NCBI GenBank assembly: GCA_015501605.1
Contig: JADNRZ010000007.1
Span: forward strand, 248,001 to 312,000
From: Panaeolus papilionaceus
Lineage: Eukaryota; Basidiomycota; Agaricomycetes; Agaricales
Direction: 5' to 3'
DNA: 64,000 bases
Shown one piece after another: positions 39,143-50,768 of the stretch. The position numbers and the translations under genes were made by a program. Position 1 is the stretch's first letter; each line of letters begins with the position of its first letter. The notes beneath the pieces were generated by a model. The model was given only the letters and a program-made list of their open reading frames with translations. It was not told the DNA's origin and did no database searches.

Positions 39143-40500
39143 TCTGGGTCCTGTCGCCTAGTTTATTCATCTGTGGCCTTTATTTTACGTGTGCGCGACT
39201 TTTTTCTTTTCTTTTTCCGTTTGATTGGGTCCCTGCACTGTTGGATGACTGACTTTCGTGACGCAGGAATTTATGAAACACAATTATACCTTATTTATTT
39301 GCGATAAAGACGTGTTTGATTCGTCGCATTGCGGAGAGCAGTTTAGTACCGATAAACTTCTGCAATTTTCACTCAGATTCCTCGAGTGGCTGAGCAATTG
39401 GATGGTTTGTCTTCTCTGACGGGTGAATGAGACACTTGGCGCCTGATGGGGAGCTTGATGCTGGCATTGACTCAAGGGGTAACCATTATCGGGTTTCTGC
39501 GCTTAAATGCCACAACTAAGGCTTTAAGTTTGTGTATCTTACACCCGATACAGACATATAGGGTTGTCAATATGATTTATGCATGATGTCCCATGGCTAC
39601 TAACCACAAGGCCGATATGCTCTGACGCCCCTTGATGTGGTGCTCCTATGTTCCACAGTTCCATGCAAACATCAAACAGACATTCAAAAAACTACACCTC
39701 TTTCTCAGGCGCCTCACCTAGGGCCATTAACTCTTTCGACGATGATAGTGGCCAATTCCCAATAAATGATGCGTTTCATTTCAGCAGCAAGTTGCCAGCA
39801 ACCATCCTCAAAGGTCCATTTATTAGATGGATCATGGATGCCAAGCAATCTGATGCTAGAATAGTTTCAATTACTTATGGGCGATATACAGTTTCATTGT
39901 AACATTCATCAAATGTCAACCTGGACTAGTAGCGGTCAACACACCTTTACTTATTCAATGTTGACGAGATGTAGGCGCTGAATGGATGATATTCCGGCAC
40001 TAGGAATTGACCTAACCCTGGATTCATGGTGGTGTGTTTCTCACGTTGGGTTCTGATACCTGATGGTGGGTTCTACAAGGAATAGGCGTCGACTGGATGC
40101 CATATTTCACTTCACGAACTGGTCAGTAAGATACTAGGAAGTATGTAATGCAAGTATAATGTATCATTCTCTACCAACTAGGCAAGTGTTTCTTTAACTG
40201 TTCCTTTTCTTTCCTAATCTCATCAGATTGTGCGGACTTGTCAGTCAATTGAAGAATGATAAGCAGCAAGTGGAAGGCCTTCTAACTCCTGAGGCCCTTT
40301 CTTGACCGTTGTGCCCGGTGTCATCCGGGGATGGTTGGGCATCAACCGCTGGTGCCGGCTTGAAGCGTGTGAACGTTTCATTAAAAGTGTAAGGCGTGAA
40401 GCCAACTTTGCACTTTCCCCAATGCAAGTCCCACCTTAAACGAGCTGGTACATTCGTACAAAAACTGGCCAACATATACTTCAGAGAAATAAGTTTGCTC

Positions 40501-40720
40501 ATATGAAGCCGATGTTTGCGCGAACCGGAAGCCTAGGCTGTTCTTGAAAATCTCCATCCTCAACAGGTCTTAACCCAGCGCATTGGGAACGGAGTTCTGC
40601 ACAGGAACAGGCTACGCCGATCATCAAGCGTGTTTCGGGTTTGTTTTTTGAAACGTTGAGCATCATGTCATAGTCGGTATCGTCGGATTGACTCTCGTTT
40701 TGTTCTGTCTAGGTGTAGGT
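40501..40720 (-). pseudogene. Possible small gene or gene remnant, unknown
   Basis: After an intron-like acceptor (CTACACCTAG) the minus strand reads about 67 codons with natural composition: QNESQSDDTDYDMMLNVSKN, PETRLMIGVACSCAELRSQC, AGLRPVEDGDFQEQPRLPVR, ending ANIGFI and a stop. An overlapping shifted frame (NSLGFRFAQTSASYEQ...) continues past the stop. No ATG-bearing upstream exon joins in phase. It may be a decayed gene, an unrecognised small gene or chance. Confidence 0.2.
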
Positions 40721-40988
40721 GTGTAAAATGTTGGTCAGTCGTCGTTAAATAATGGTTTTCTTTACAGTTCTCTCCTGCTATCTTCCAGGAATTCAGACAT
40801 GGATTTTTAAAAGAATTCGAACCCTTGCTCAACCCTTGCTTGTAGGTGAACCAGAAAGCTGGTATGACTTTGATGTCCTTGGCTGTAGGAGCACAGCCGA
40901 CATTGATTGATGATGGAGTCTATAGAATCGGATGGGGAACAGAACGAGGTTTCCCTGGGAACTGATGATGAATCCTCCCACAGAGCAC

Positions 40989-40995
40989 TATATAA
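40989..40995 (+). promoter_or_regulatory. TATA box of the Ala/Pro-rich secreted protein gene
   Basis: TATATAA, 150 bases before the ATG at 41145, followed by a pyrimidine-rich leader containing CTCTCCCACTCATCTCTT. Typical of strongly expressed fungal genes. Confidence 0.5.
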
Positions 40996-41144
40996 TGCTG
41001 CACTCACCCATTTTGATTCCTCAGCAGTGCTCTCCCACTCATCTCTTAGGCGCCAGGTTGCACCAAGAGTCTGTCTATCCGCTGGTCGATTTCCCTACAT
41101 ACCTTTCGAAAGACATATTCGTTTAAATCTTCGTCAGTTCTACG

Positions 41145-42758
41145 ATGATTTCCATTTCGACTCTTTTCATCGCTTCCCTGGTTTTCAACGCTGCTACCGT
41201 TCTCGGTGCCCCAGTTAGGTAAGAGAATACTTTACGCCCAACTCAACAGCGCGAAATTAACGAGATACCTCTCTTCTTCAGGATCACTCCAGGCAGTGCC
41301 TCAGAGGCTGTTCCTAGAGCTATCACCGTCGTGGATACGCCCGTTGCACGGGCCAACATCGTCGAGGCCCCCGTTCAGCGACGTGCCAACCTTGGCAGGT
41401 TGACCCGCCGATCAGCCCGTCTCAACACCCGTCAGGAAGAGGAGGACATCAATCTTCCACGTGGTTTCGTCGACGTTACACCTGAGCCTCAGCAGCAAAA
41501 GCGTCACCATCCCAATGGGCAGAACGAGGCTGAGGTTCACCGTCGCTTCCCTCGTCGGGTTTACGCCGAGTATTACGGAAAGCGTGAGCCTGCGACCAAG
41601 ATCAAGGAGACCACCATTGTTGTCGAGAAGACCACCGTTCACGACACTCCTTACGACGCCATGGCCGCCAACATGCACAAGGCTGTTACCCACGTTTCGA
41701 ATGTCAACAATGTCAACAACGTTCACACCACCAACAACCATAATATCGCCCCACCCCCAGTTCAGGTTGCCAGCTCTCATCAGGCTGGTGGGCTGCCGCC
41801 CGACATGTTGGCGATGGTCCTCTCAGGCCAAATGGGCACCGTCATGTCCATGTCTTCAACTACCACCACCATCATGAATGACCAACCTGGGGCTACCCCA
41901 GCTCCGATGATGGGCATGGGCGGCATGGGTATGGGTGGCATGGGCATGTTTGCAGATAAAAACGGCATGGTCATGAGCACGACTGTCGCAGCTGACCCTG
42001 CAGCCGCAACTGTTGATCCAAACGCCGCCGCTGCTGCAGCTGCCACTCCTGATGCAGCAGCAGCAGTTACCCCACCCGCTGCTGCTGATCCCAATGCCGC
42101 AATAGTTGATCCCAATGCTGCTGCCGCAGGAACTGACCCCAACGCTGTCGCTAATGCCGATGATGCCCCTGATGCCTCGGATGATCCTGCTGCTGCTGCT
42201 GCTGCCACACCTACGGAGACTGCCGCTACCTCCACCGAAACTGCTGCTGCCGCTGTTGTCACCCCAGACGCTGCTGCCGCTGCAGGTGCATCAGTTGTAA
42301 CCCCCGCGGCTGCTGCTGCTGTCCCTCCTGTTGGTGCTGAGGCTGCCGCCACAACCACTGCCACCGCCACCGAAACTCCTGCTGCTGCTGCTACACCCCC
42401 TGCTGCTGACCCCCTTGCCCCTGCTGCAACTCCTGCTGCTGCTGCTGCCGCCGCTCCCCCCGCTGCGGAATCCGCGGCCCCAGCTACTGGTGCAACTGTT
42501 ACCCCACCAGCTGCCGGTGCTCCTCCCGCCGCTGAAGTTGCCGCACCTCCTGTCACTCCCCTTCCTGCCGGTACACCACCTTCGGTCACTGCCCGCTCGA
42601 ATGGTGCACACAAGGGAGTTATCATCAGCAGAGAGCCTGCACTTGAGAACGGCCCAGAAGTTCGCTCCGCCAAGCCCTCCACCGAGCCAATCTCCAAGCG
42701 ATCCCTATCCTACAGTGGCGCCTCTTGGGCGTCTGCTGTTCGTCGTGGATTCAAGTAA
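41145..42758 (+). CDS. Secreted Ala/Pro/Thr-rich low-complexity protein
   Basis: Two exons (41145-41218, 41282-42758), about 517 residues. MISISTLFIASLVFNAATVLGA is a signal peptide. Several dibasic sites (RR-ANLGRLTRR-SARLN, QKR-HHPN, FPRR-VYAEYYGKR) suggest Kex2-type processing of an N-terminal propeptide. A central region (VEKTTVHDTPYDAMAANMHK, VSNVNNVNNVHTTNNHN, MGMGGMGMGGMGMF) leads into about 200 residues almost only of Ala, Pro, Thr, Asp and Val, resembling a mucin-like or wall-spacer region. The C-terminus is polar (KRSLSYSGASWASAVRRGFK) with no GPI signal. No known domain. The reverse strand is also largely open here, an effect of GCN repeats. Confidence 0.82.
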
Positions 42759-43924
42759 TCGAGTTTATAGTATTTTAGGGAAATTCATATAGTACATACT
42801 TCGCTGAGACCTACCTGACTGGTTTTTCGGTAGTGTTAATGCATCACTTTATTTCTGAATACCGGTGTGATTTGCGGAGTGTCAATGCTGAAGCGCTGAA
42901 GGATGCAGTTGGCGCAAAGGAATATGTCACCTCAACCTCAGAACCGTGCATCACGGGTAAACCACGTTTAGGGTGGCTTTGGAGTTGAATGTAAGGGTGC
43001 ATTTTGGCCCTTAAAATAGCGTGTTCGGTTCTGACTGAATAAATATATGCACTACAGGTGGATTCAATTGAAGCAAGGTGTTTTATACTTTTCATCCGTA
43101 AAACGGAATCACCGTCTTACTCCCCCATTGTTTATCATTCCAAAAAGTGGACCCAAGGAAACGGAATGATTGACGAGTCTTGTCAGTTGAAATCTTTGCA
43201 TGACTGGGATTGAATGATTTCCGATCATACTACTGATGCATCATTAGCCTACATAATGACGAAGCATGAGTGTACGGGAGCTTATTCTGTAAAAATACAC
43301 ACACTTGACCGAAACAAAGGAACGCAAAAGCACTCGGAGTGTTTGGAGGAGCGGGTATGTACAGTCTGGTCTCTGGAGTACCCAACGTCCTACCGAACTC
43401 GGGTTCGTAGACCGAAATTCATAGAACTTTATGATGACTCGGGCTGAAGTTTAAGACACGCAATCGCGGCGAGTTGACCGCAAAACAACAAGCTTCGTTC
43501 TCTAGAAGCAAAGCAGTCCAAAGCAGTCATTACAGCAGTGGTATGTGTGGTAGTCATTACAATTGGGTTCGTAAAAAGAATAAAACAGGAACAGAGGGCT
43601 AATTTACGAACATGAATAAAAAGACACACGAAAGGAGATGAAACGACAAGGAAAGAGAAAGCTCATGATGTCATGATAGTATATATGGAACGTGGTGAAA
43701 GAAATGCAAGGAAACAATGATGATTGAAAAGATGGGCGTCGAGGGATTGCGAACCGTGTACAAATGTCTGTTCTAGAATGATAATAGTAATGGAAGAGAG
43801 ATCCAGCCAGTGAGCAGAGATAAAATAAAAACATGGGACTGTAGGTTGATGAGTGTTCGTCGACGATTGCGTTGCGGCCAAGATAAATAAAAGCCTCTGG
43901 ATATCGAATCGATATCGTCGGGTC
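42759..43924. other. Intergenic between convergent genes
   Basis: About 1.17 kb between the stop codons of the secreted protein and SPT2. Short frames (42844-43095 minus; 43214-43447 plus) have no motif or exon context. Presumed 3' UTRs plus spacer; nothing else seen. Confidence 0.35.
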
Positions 43925-45538
43925 TTAATACCCACGAGATGTAGCTCGCTCTTTTTCCTTCCTACGACGCCGCTTCTCTTCTTCGTGCCTGCGCTCCTCC
44001 GCAAGAGCAGCCAGATCTTCTTTCTTCGCGATACGAGCGCTGACAAAAGATTCAACACAGAGTTCGTGACAACGCAGACAAAAATAACCAACCTTCTCAT
44101 TTCCTCCCTCTCAAGAGCGGTCGCGTCCGCCTCCATATCCTCGTCGTCACTGTAGACATTCCTGGAAGTATACTCCTCGCGCTTCTTGCCAAAAAGTGAC
44201 CAAATCTCATTAGAGATGGCGGACGGGTTTCCTTCCTGGTCAGAGTAATCATCCTCGTCGTCGTAGGAAGCATGTCTCCTCTTCGGTGGTGGGGAGTCCG
44301 ATAAACTTGGCGAACGAGGTCGTTTAGGTTTGCTGGTAGCAAGAGAGGATGTTGGGCGGTGCGAAGACGATGACGCTGAGGTCTTGTTAATTTTTGGCAA
44401 CTTTGAGGACGATGATGCAAGCTGCTTTTCTGATGAGCTTGCCCGTGATGGATTCGCGGAGGATTTATGACTCGCATATGCAGACGAAGAGCTATGAGCA
44501 GATTTATTGGGTGGTGCGCGTGAAGATGGGATGGATGCAGGGATGGATGCGGGAATAGAAGCGGGAATAGACGCTGGAATTTTGGGTTTTGTGACGATAA
44601 AAGGGGTGGAAGCATTTGTAGGACCTGCAAATATCTGAATATCGGAAGATTTAGATGGAAGAAAAAGTAAACCCACGAGAGCTGGATGCAGCACCCTTGG
44701 AACCCGACGATGTTACAGGTGCAAGTTCTGGAGTTGCAGACTTCTTGGGAACATCCTTCTTCTTCCCAGGAGAGCTGAACCAGGCATCGAACCCTTTAGC
44801 CTCATCGCCCTCCAGAGTCTTGGCTTTCCTCTCGCGAATCGCCATCTGAATTTCGTCCTCCGTACGCCTGTCTCTCTTGACGGTGTTTAATTTGGTCAGG
44901 TAGTTTGGCATCTTGGAGAGCCTATCCTTGATGGAGCCCCCAGCTGGGTCATTGAGCATGGCTGCAGCACCTTCCTCGTTTATTGTCACGTTCACCGCAC
45001 CCCCAGGCAAACGGTTGCCTCGTTTAGAAAAGCCAGAGGAGGCTGCAGGTCGCTTGGACATTTGGAATTGACGCTTGAGGGCCATCTCGTTCTTGCGGGC
45101 TCGGATTTCCTCTCTCGTGAGCATCAGTCCAGCAGAGTCGTCATCATCATCCAAGCCTTTATCCTTCTTTGCAGAGCTAGAGCCAGTAGATTTGCTCCCA
45201 GATGCACCGGTCTTTGAACCGACGATGCGAGCCGCAGCCTTCTTGCCAAACAGCATCGCATGCATCTTTTCTTGCTCCTTGAGTCTCCCCACCTCCTCTT
45301 TCCGCTTTAGTTCGGCTTCCAGCTTCTCTTTCCTCTCCCTTTCTCTACGTTCTTCCTCCATCCGTTTCAGTCTCAGCTGCTTTTCTCTTTCCCTTTCCTT
45401 GGCCTCCTTTTCCTCCCTTGCACGCCTCTGCTCGGCCTCTCGCTTCTGCCGTGCCTCCAAGGCCTCCTTTACTGCAGCTTGACTCGCTCGACTATTGGCA
45501 TCGCCAATAGCCATTAACGCTGCGAATGATGTGCTCAT
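43925..45538 (-). CDS. SPT2: SPT2 chromatin protein (histone H3-H4 chaperone)
   Basis: Nuclear chaperone linked to transcription elongation. The start at 45538 gives MSTSFAALMAIGDANSRASQ, then an extended Arg/Lys/Glu helix (EAKEREREKQLRLKRMEEER), a conserved middle block (MLNDPAGGSIKDRLSKMPNY) and a Ser/Lys-rich linker. The C-terminal SPT2 domain reads PKRRHASYDDEDDYSDQEGN, ISNEIWSLFGKKREEYTSRN, VYSDDEDMEADATALEREEM and SARIAKKEDLAALAEERRH, ending ERATSRGY. Three exons; the last intron splits EEMR from SARIAKK. A short tandem repeat encodes IPAS four times. Convincing family signature. Confidence 0.9.
44528..44580 (-). repeat. Tandem 12-base repeat inside SPT2 (IPAS x4)
   Basis: About four imperfect copies of a 12-base unit encode Ile-Pro-Ala-Ser on the minus strand. 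In frame and probably length-variable among strains. Confidence 0.7.
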
Positions 45539-46352
45539 CTGGAATTGTTATTATATGGTTTCTGGTCGTTTGTTGGTAAACTCTGGTCGGTAGCTGAGTC
45601 ACAGCAGATGGGTGGCACTCTTACCTCTAGTCCTGTTAACCAAGATACTCAAGACGCTGTTGGTATAAAAAGATGAAACGTTGGTGTTCCTTAAAGAAAT
45701 ATTATAGCAGATAATCAACAAAAAAATATGTAGGAAAGGGAATGGTAAAGGGGGAGGAACAAGGGAAGAGAAGACAATCGTTTTTCAAGTTAGTCAGTGT
45801 AAATAAGAGCTGAGCTTGGTCCAATCGTGGCAGTTCTATTTGTTCATGTTTGGATTCTTCATTGTGATCTCTCGTCCGTTTCTTTCAGTGACTGTCCCTT
45901 TGTTAAATTATTATCTTCATACTTATAGGTTATTATGGTTGAGAAAATGAATATGGAAGTATAGTAATATCTTCGTTGTCTGTCCAATTGTCGAGTTGAC
46001 ATCCTTCCTGTCTTCGAGCTGATTCTGAGTGATTCTGTGACCTGTCGTCCGATTTCGCTTATTTATACATCTATAACTAAATATCATCTACTTATCATGT
46101 AGAAGGTCAGATTATGAAATAGTATCAAGGACGATTTTGAAAGGTTTTCCAGATGATAGTAACCCAGAAATTATTGGCCTGGGCCCTGGGGAACGAGTTC
46201 ATAGCGGAGCCTGAATTTACCTTATACAAACACTTAGTCTCCAGAAGTAGCACTTCATCCACCTTAAGCGCCAGACACTGGTACCGCATCTCAAATCTCA
46301 TTGAGCATCTAACCTAAACTGCACAACAAGACTGTCTTGCGTCAAAAAAAAA
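45539..46352. promoter_or_regulatory. Divergent promoter region, SPT2 and DUF4604 gene
   Basis: About 814 AT-rich bases between divergent starts. No exon and no clear TATA box; an A9 run immediately precedes the ATG of the plus-strand gene. Confidence 0.35.
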
Positions 46353-47088
46353 ATGGCACCAAAAGAACCAACACGGGCTCAACTCTCATCCAAACTCTCC
46401 TACCAATCCCAAACACCGGCGTTCCTTCTCAAACTCCAAAATCGGATGAATGGTAAACCCGATTATGACGACGACGACGACGAAAACCCTACGTACGTCG
46501 ATGAAGAGTTTGAGTATGTTGGGAATGGCCGTGCTCCCATCCCTAAAAGACCCCCCATTCCGCAAAGGCCCAAAGATGACGATAGGGCCAGCGACAAGGA
46601 TGACGACGACTTTGAGGATGAGAGGCCTCAAGTAGTTGTTCTTAAGGAAGGAAAGCATCTTACTGCGAGAGAGGCCGAGAACATGAAACGAAAAGGTGTG
46701 TAGCCAAACAGATGTCTAAATATTTGCTTTCTAAAATCCAGTTGTAATGTGTCTAGAGAAAGGTCTGCCACCACTCCCAGACGACGCCCCAGTGGAAGAG
46801 ACAGAAGATTCTTCATCCAAAGCAGGAGAAGCTTTAGCAAGCGGTTCAAAATCTACCTCGGCCTCGAAATCACTCTCATTCTCATCAGGCAAGACAGCAT
46901 TTGCGAAATCCAATAAGCGTAAAGCTATAGGTCAACTTGACGGGCTTAAAGCTGAACTTGCTGAAAAGACCGAAGATTTAAAGGGGAAGAGTGATAAACC
47001 AAAGGGCAAGGATAAGAAGAAAGGCTCCTCGAAGAAACCGAAGAAGGAGAGCAAGACTCTGCTTTCATTTGGGGACGTTGCGGAATGA
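46353..47088 (+). CDS. DUF4604-family protein
   Basis: Two exons. The start at 46353 gives MAPKEPTRAQLSSKLSYQSQ, then TPAFLLKLQNRMNG, an acidic DYDDDDDENPTYVDEEFE tract, PPIPQRPKDDD, and the signature PQVVVLKEGKHLTAREAENM followed by KRKEKGLPPLPDD. The C-terminus is Ser/Lys-rich and ends KTLLSFGDVAE. The conserved N-terminal SKLSY-TPAFL and the VVVLKEGKHL and LLSFGD blocks are those of the DUF4604 family. Function unknown; the highly charged composition and basic tail suggest a nuclear or RNP-associated protein. Confidence 0.85.
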
Positions 47089-48210
47089 TTGGCGATATTC
47101 TTGTATTCTATGAGTTCACAGAACCTAACCCAAAGCCCGTGGTATGTGTTATCTACCCTTTTCAATGTTGCACGCTTGTTCAAAACTCAACCTTGTCAAT
47201 ATTTATGTATGAACCAAAAGCTCTGCGTCAGCAAGGACGTCATTGTAATATCCTCCCATTGGGCAGTATGCTGCTGCATCCACCTTTCAGCTTCAAGACT
47301 AATTGCCCTATGGGCACATGACAGGCAACCCCTGGCGAGGGCCTGACCGTCTGAGTGTTGGGCTATAACCCTGTGATCGAGAGGCATCAATCTTTACACA
47401 CCCTGATTCCACCTCTCCAAATAACTGGGTATCGACAAACGGGGTCAATATATATGGATAGCCGACAGCTCACGTCGGGTGAAGTCGAATACGAGAAACA
47501 ATGACAACGGCAGAGGGAGAAATCCATATTAGGTATTGGAGTGGATGGGTCCGAATCTAAAATGTTACATCACAGATGAAAGTAAAGGGTATAAATGTAA
47601 AGTATGAACCTTTCAGAAAGAACCTTGTAAGTAAAGGGACTGAATGTCGGGATATTACATGGCACGATAGAAATTATGTGATAGGCCGAATCATGATAGG
47701 TATCCAGAGATTTTCAGCCTGCGTCAATTCGAAAAAAAAAATAGTCGCCTCAACTTCACCGAGTAACAAAAAGGCGAGATGAGCGCTTAAATCGCACCAC
47801 TAGTATACACACCATTATTATTGGGCGTAAAAGCTGGACTGAAGTGACCGCTTCCATGCATCATACCCGAGAACGAGAAAAGAAACAGGATGTCATTAAC
47901 GGAAAACATGTATACGACAACAGGGCGGAGCAAACAAAGTGGTTGGTGTTCATGATCAGAAAAAAAAATAAGAGGTGCATGAGTCTTATGCGGGATTAAT
48001 TTTTGTAGCAAAGTGCAATGTCAGAATGCCGAATAGCTGGTACGTAATGCCCAGGGCACGAAAATAGGTGACGGATGGCGTTTACGCGTTAAATCGAAGG
48101 TATTGTGTAAGAGGGTCAACTAGGTAATTAAATGGCGCGGTTGGGTTATCGTCGAAGTGGATAAAAAAAAAGGTGAACGAAACATTGCACGGAAAAAAGA
48201 ACAGGTATTA
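47089..48210. other. Intergenic between convergent genes
   Basis: About 1.1 kb between the stops of the DUF4604 and CPSF6-like genes. Frames such as 47576-47782 lack motifs. Short A-runs (47731, 47966, 48163). No RNA gene recognised. Confidence 0.4.
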
Positions 48211-49509
48211 TTAAAAATTCGAACCCATACCTCCTCCCATCATGCCCCCGCGTCCTCCCATCATGCCACCACGTCCACCCTGGTTCATCATACTACCCCG
48301 ACCACCTGCAAACCCTCCACGAGCAGCAGCGTTCATAAAGTTTCCTCCCGCGCCTGCCATTCCCATTCCCATTCCCATTCCCATCGGCATTGGCATACCC
48401 ATACCCATTCCACCCATCATACCCGCTGCTCCACCCATCATCGCTCCACCCATCATTCCTCCTCGCTGAGGATTCATACCACCCACTGCGCCTCCTCTGA
48501 AGTTGCCCGTACCACGACCTGCTCCTACTGTGCCTGTAACTTGTGGATTTGTGCCTGGACGCTGGTCTCGCGGGGGCGGTTCTAAAATGAGACCAAGGAA
48601 ATACCGTAAGTGGTGGGATACAAAGGGGAAGTGAACAACATACCTTTTGGCAACGTCCTAAATGGATTACCTTGCGCCGAGTTCGTGAACGAGGCCGTTG
48701 CCCGGCGGTTTTGGAAATCACTGAAATCAAGTTGAATGACCATGCGAAGACATTTGCAAAGTTCAAAGAGCGTACTTGTTATCAAACCATTGCTTCAGCG
48801 TAGCTGCAGCCTGTGCATCATGGCACTCGATATATGCAATGCTAAAAATAACAAGAGAAGACGTCAACCTCGCGGATGTGCTTGGTGAGACCTTACAACC
48901 CACCCTTTGCTCTTGCCATTGACTTTGTGTTCAGAGAATGTAATGTCCTTGTGGTCAATATTGACACCGACGTTTAGTGCCACCTGCCGAAGATCCTCAT
49001 CAGTCGTCCACTGCATGAAGGGAAAGGAAATGGGTATCAGTGAGAGGACAAGCTAATAAGCGTGATTTACAAACCCATTGCAGGTCACCAATGTAGAGGG
49101 AATCGTTCATTCCAGGACCCTGAGAATTGCTCATTTGTTGCGGCTGCATGTAGCTGCCGTTCATCGCGTTCTGGTTTCCAGAACCACTGCTCGCCCTGGA
49201 TGAAGGCGGGGGCTGGGGTTTGGTGTCCTGGTCATCTCTCCGACGCTTGTCACCGGTCGTCGGCTCAACCTGAGTAGTGTATGATTGGACCCTCTCCTCC
49301 GTCTTCATGTCATGTTCCTATAAAACATTGTTGGTTGAATGGAAACATTTTAAAATAAGGACATAGAAAAATAGTAAGAGGATACAGGCAGAAAAAGGTC
49401 AGTTAGATACATGCAGGTAAGAACTACAACGGAGGGTGTTGCCTACCTCTCCGCCATGGTTGTAATTGTCGTCGTTGTAGAAATCAGCGTCGTCTTGTCG
49501 TCTACTCAT
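48211..49509 (-). CDS. CPSF6/CFIm68-like RRM protein
   Basis: Probable subunit of cleavage factor I in mRNA 3'-end processing. The start at 49509 gives [20 protein letters not shown]. One RRM of the CFIm68 type: [11 protein letters not shown] joined to [18 protein letters not shown], making the hallmark WWTTDEDL, then [14 protein letters not shown] and [39 protein letters not shown]. The C-terminus replaces the RS-rich tail of animals with a Met/Gly/Arg-rich low-complexity region ([40 protein letters not shown]) ending GMGSNF. Five or six short introns. Confidence 0.85.
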
Positions 49510-50768
49510 TGCGCGAGTTGACTTGGTTTGAAGTAGATGCTGAGTAGTACGGGCGGAGTCGAAATAGCTGATAAAGATCCTGACTGAAACGATGACAAGC
49601 TCAACTCAAAACAAGCAGATTTGCGTTGAACGAATTTTGCGTGAGGACAATATGGTTTTGCTCTGCGAAAAAAGAGTAACGACAACAAGACATGTTTGAG
49701 TATCGACAATAGTTCGGATGGGGGAAGGACACAAGAACAACGGAAAAAAAGACAACAGAGAGGATTAAAACAAATCCATCGACTCTAATGAAGAGGCACA
49801 AATATCTGAATAGAATAGTGCATTCAGCAAATAATACAGGAACAGACTCTTACATGAAGTTTAATGGATACAACAGAGTTCTATCGATGCTTGAATTTAC
49901 AAGCGTTTAAATGATGAGACAGGGTTTATGGATACAAAGCAGTATTTGTGGGCGAAAACGATGCAGAGCGATTTTCAAGAGCGTCAAGATGAAAGAGAAT
50001 AGATAAAAAGGTGATGGTGGTGGTGGTAGGAGAAAAGAAAGAAATAGAGAAACTAGATAAATCTCATAATTTTGTTTTTTCTTTAATCCTAATGCTGTAT
50101 TTGTTTGCCTTTGATTGTCACCGTGGCTGTCCTCCATAACGAAAGTGTCTACTCCTTCAAACTCAATGTCCCTTTTATTTTTATTTTTGCATTTTCATAC
50201 AAATTATATGAGAATTATCTTGAATATTCGTACTTTGACATTCGAAACGTTGAATTAAGTCGGTCCGTCAGGAGAAACCAAGACCGAATTGTTTCCGAGC
50301 ATCGAATTGGCCATGATTCGGAATTGCCTCCGGACGCCCCTTTGTTCCACACATGCTACACTTTTCAAAACGTCTGAAACACACTCTCTCTCTTTGGTCT
50401 CCCTCTGCTAGTTCCTTGACTCCTTTACTTCGGAGACTCACTGCTACAGACCTACTGTCCCCGTTTTATCTGGTTGCGAATATCCCCCCATCAGATATAA
50501 GTCCTCGTACTACGTAAAGCACCGAAACCACCCTTTTGGCAAGACGCTTCTCCCACTTGCAGGAAAATCAATTTATCTGAGTCAGGGTACCGTTTTTTTT
50601 TGCTTTGCCTATATATACAGCGTCACTTTACCCCGTATATTTGCCGGCTCTTTCTGTCGTCCCCTACGTCTTCCAAGGTATGTCAGCTTCCCCATCCATC
50701 ACCCTCATATTGAATGGATATATTGAAGTCTAACGCTTTGTGGGGGCAACTGTTACAGTACTTGCACA
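49510..50768. promoter_or_regulatory. Divergent intergenic region with TATA box and 5' UTR intron for the orphan gene
   Basis: About 1.26 kb between divergent starts. TATATATA lies at 50610-50617. A likely 5' UTR intron follows at 50678-50758 (CAAG|GTATGT ... CTAAC ... TTACAG), ending ten bases before the ATG at 50769. No gene recognised in the rest. Confidence 0.45.

Larger units (their letters stand above)
39143..41144. other. Gene-poor 2-kb interval
   Basis: No gene with good support on either strand. Contents: the 3' flank of the F-box-like gene, several short frames without motifs, two weakly similar segments near 39971 and 40083 (TAGGCG...GGATG), a possible gene remnant on the minus strand at 40501-40720, and the promoter of the secreted protein on the right. 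Confidence 0.4.

Noticed and set aside
39648..39902. 84-codon plus frame in the gene-poor interval
   Set aside because: No recognisable domain or promoter; length is expected by chance.
40810..40840. GGGTTCGAAT on the minus strand, resembling a tRNA B box
   Set aside because: No A box at the right distance and no cloverleaf can be drawn.
41780..42697. 305-codon open frame antisense to the secreted Ala/Pro-rich protein
   Set aside because: Its Ala/Gly/Val-rich translation mirrors the GCN-repeat coding strand; it has no start context, promoter or domain. The sense frame has a signal peptide and a spliced start.
45075..45482. Plus-strand Ser/Leu-rich frame of 135 codons
   Set aside because: Antisense of the Arg/Lys/Glu helix of SPT2.
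48242..48580. Repetitive Met/Gly-coding stretch that could be taken for an array of direct repeats
   Set aside because: It is the low-complexity C-terminus of the CPSF6-like protein; units are short and coding, with no spacers as in a CRISPR array.
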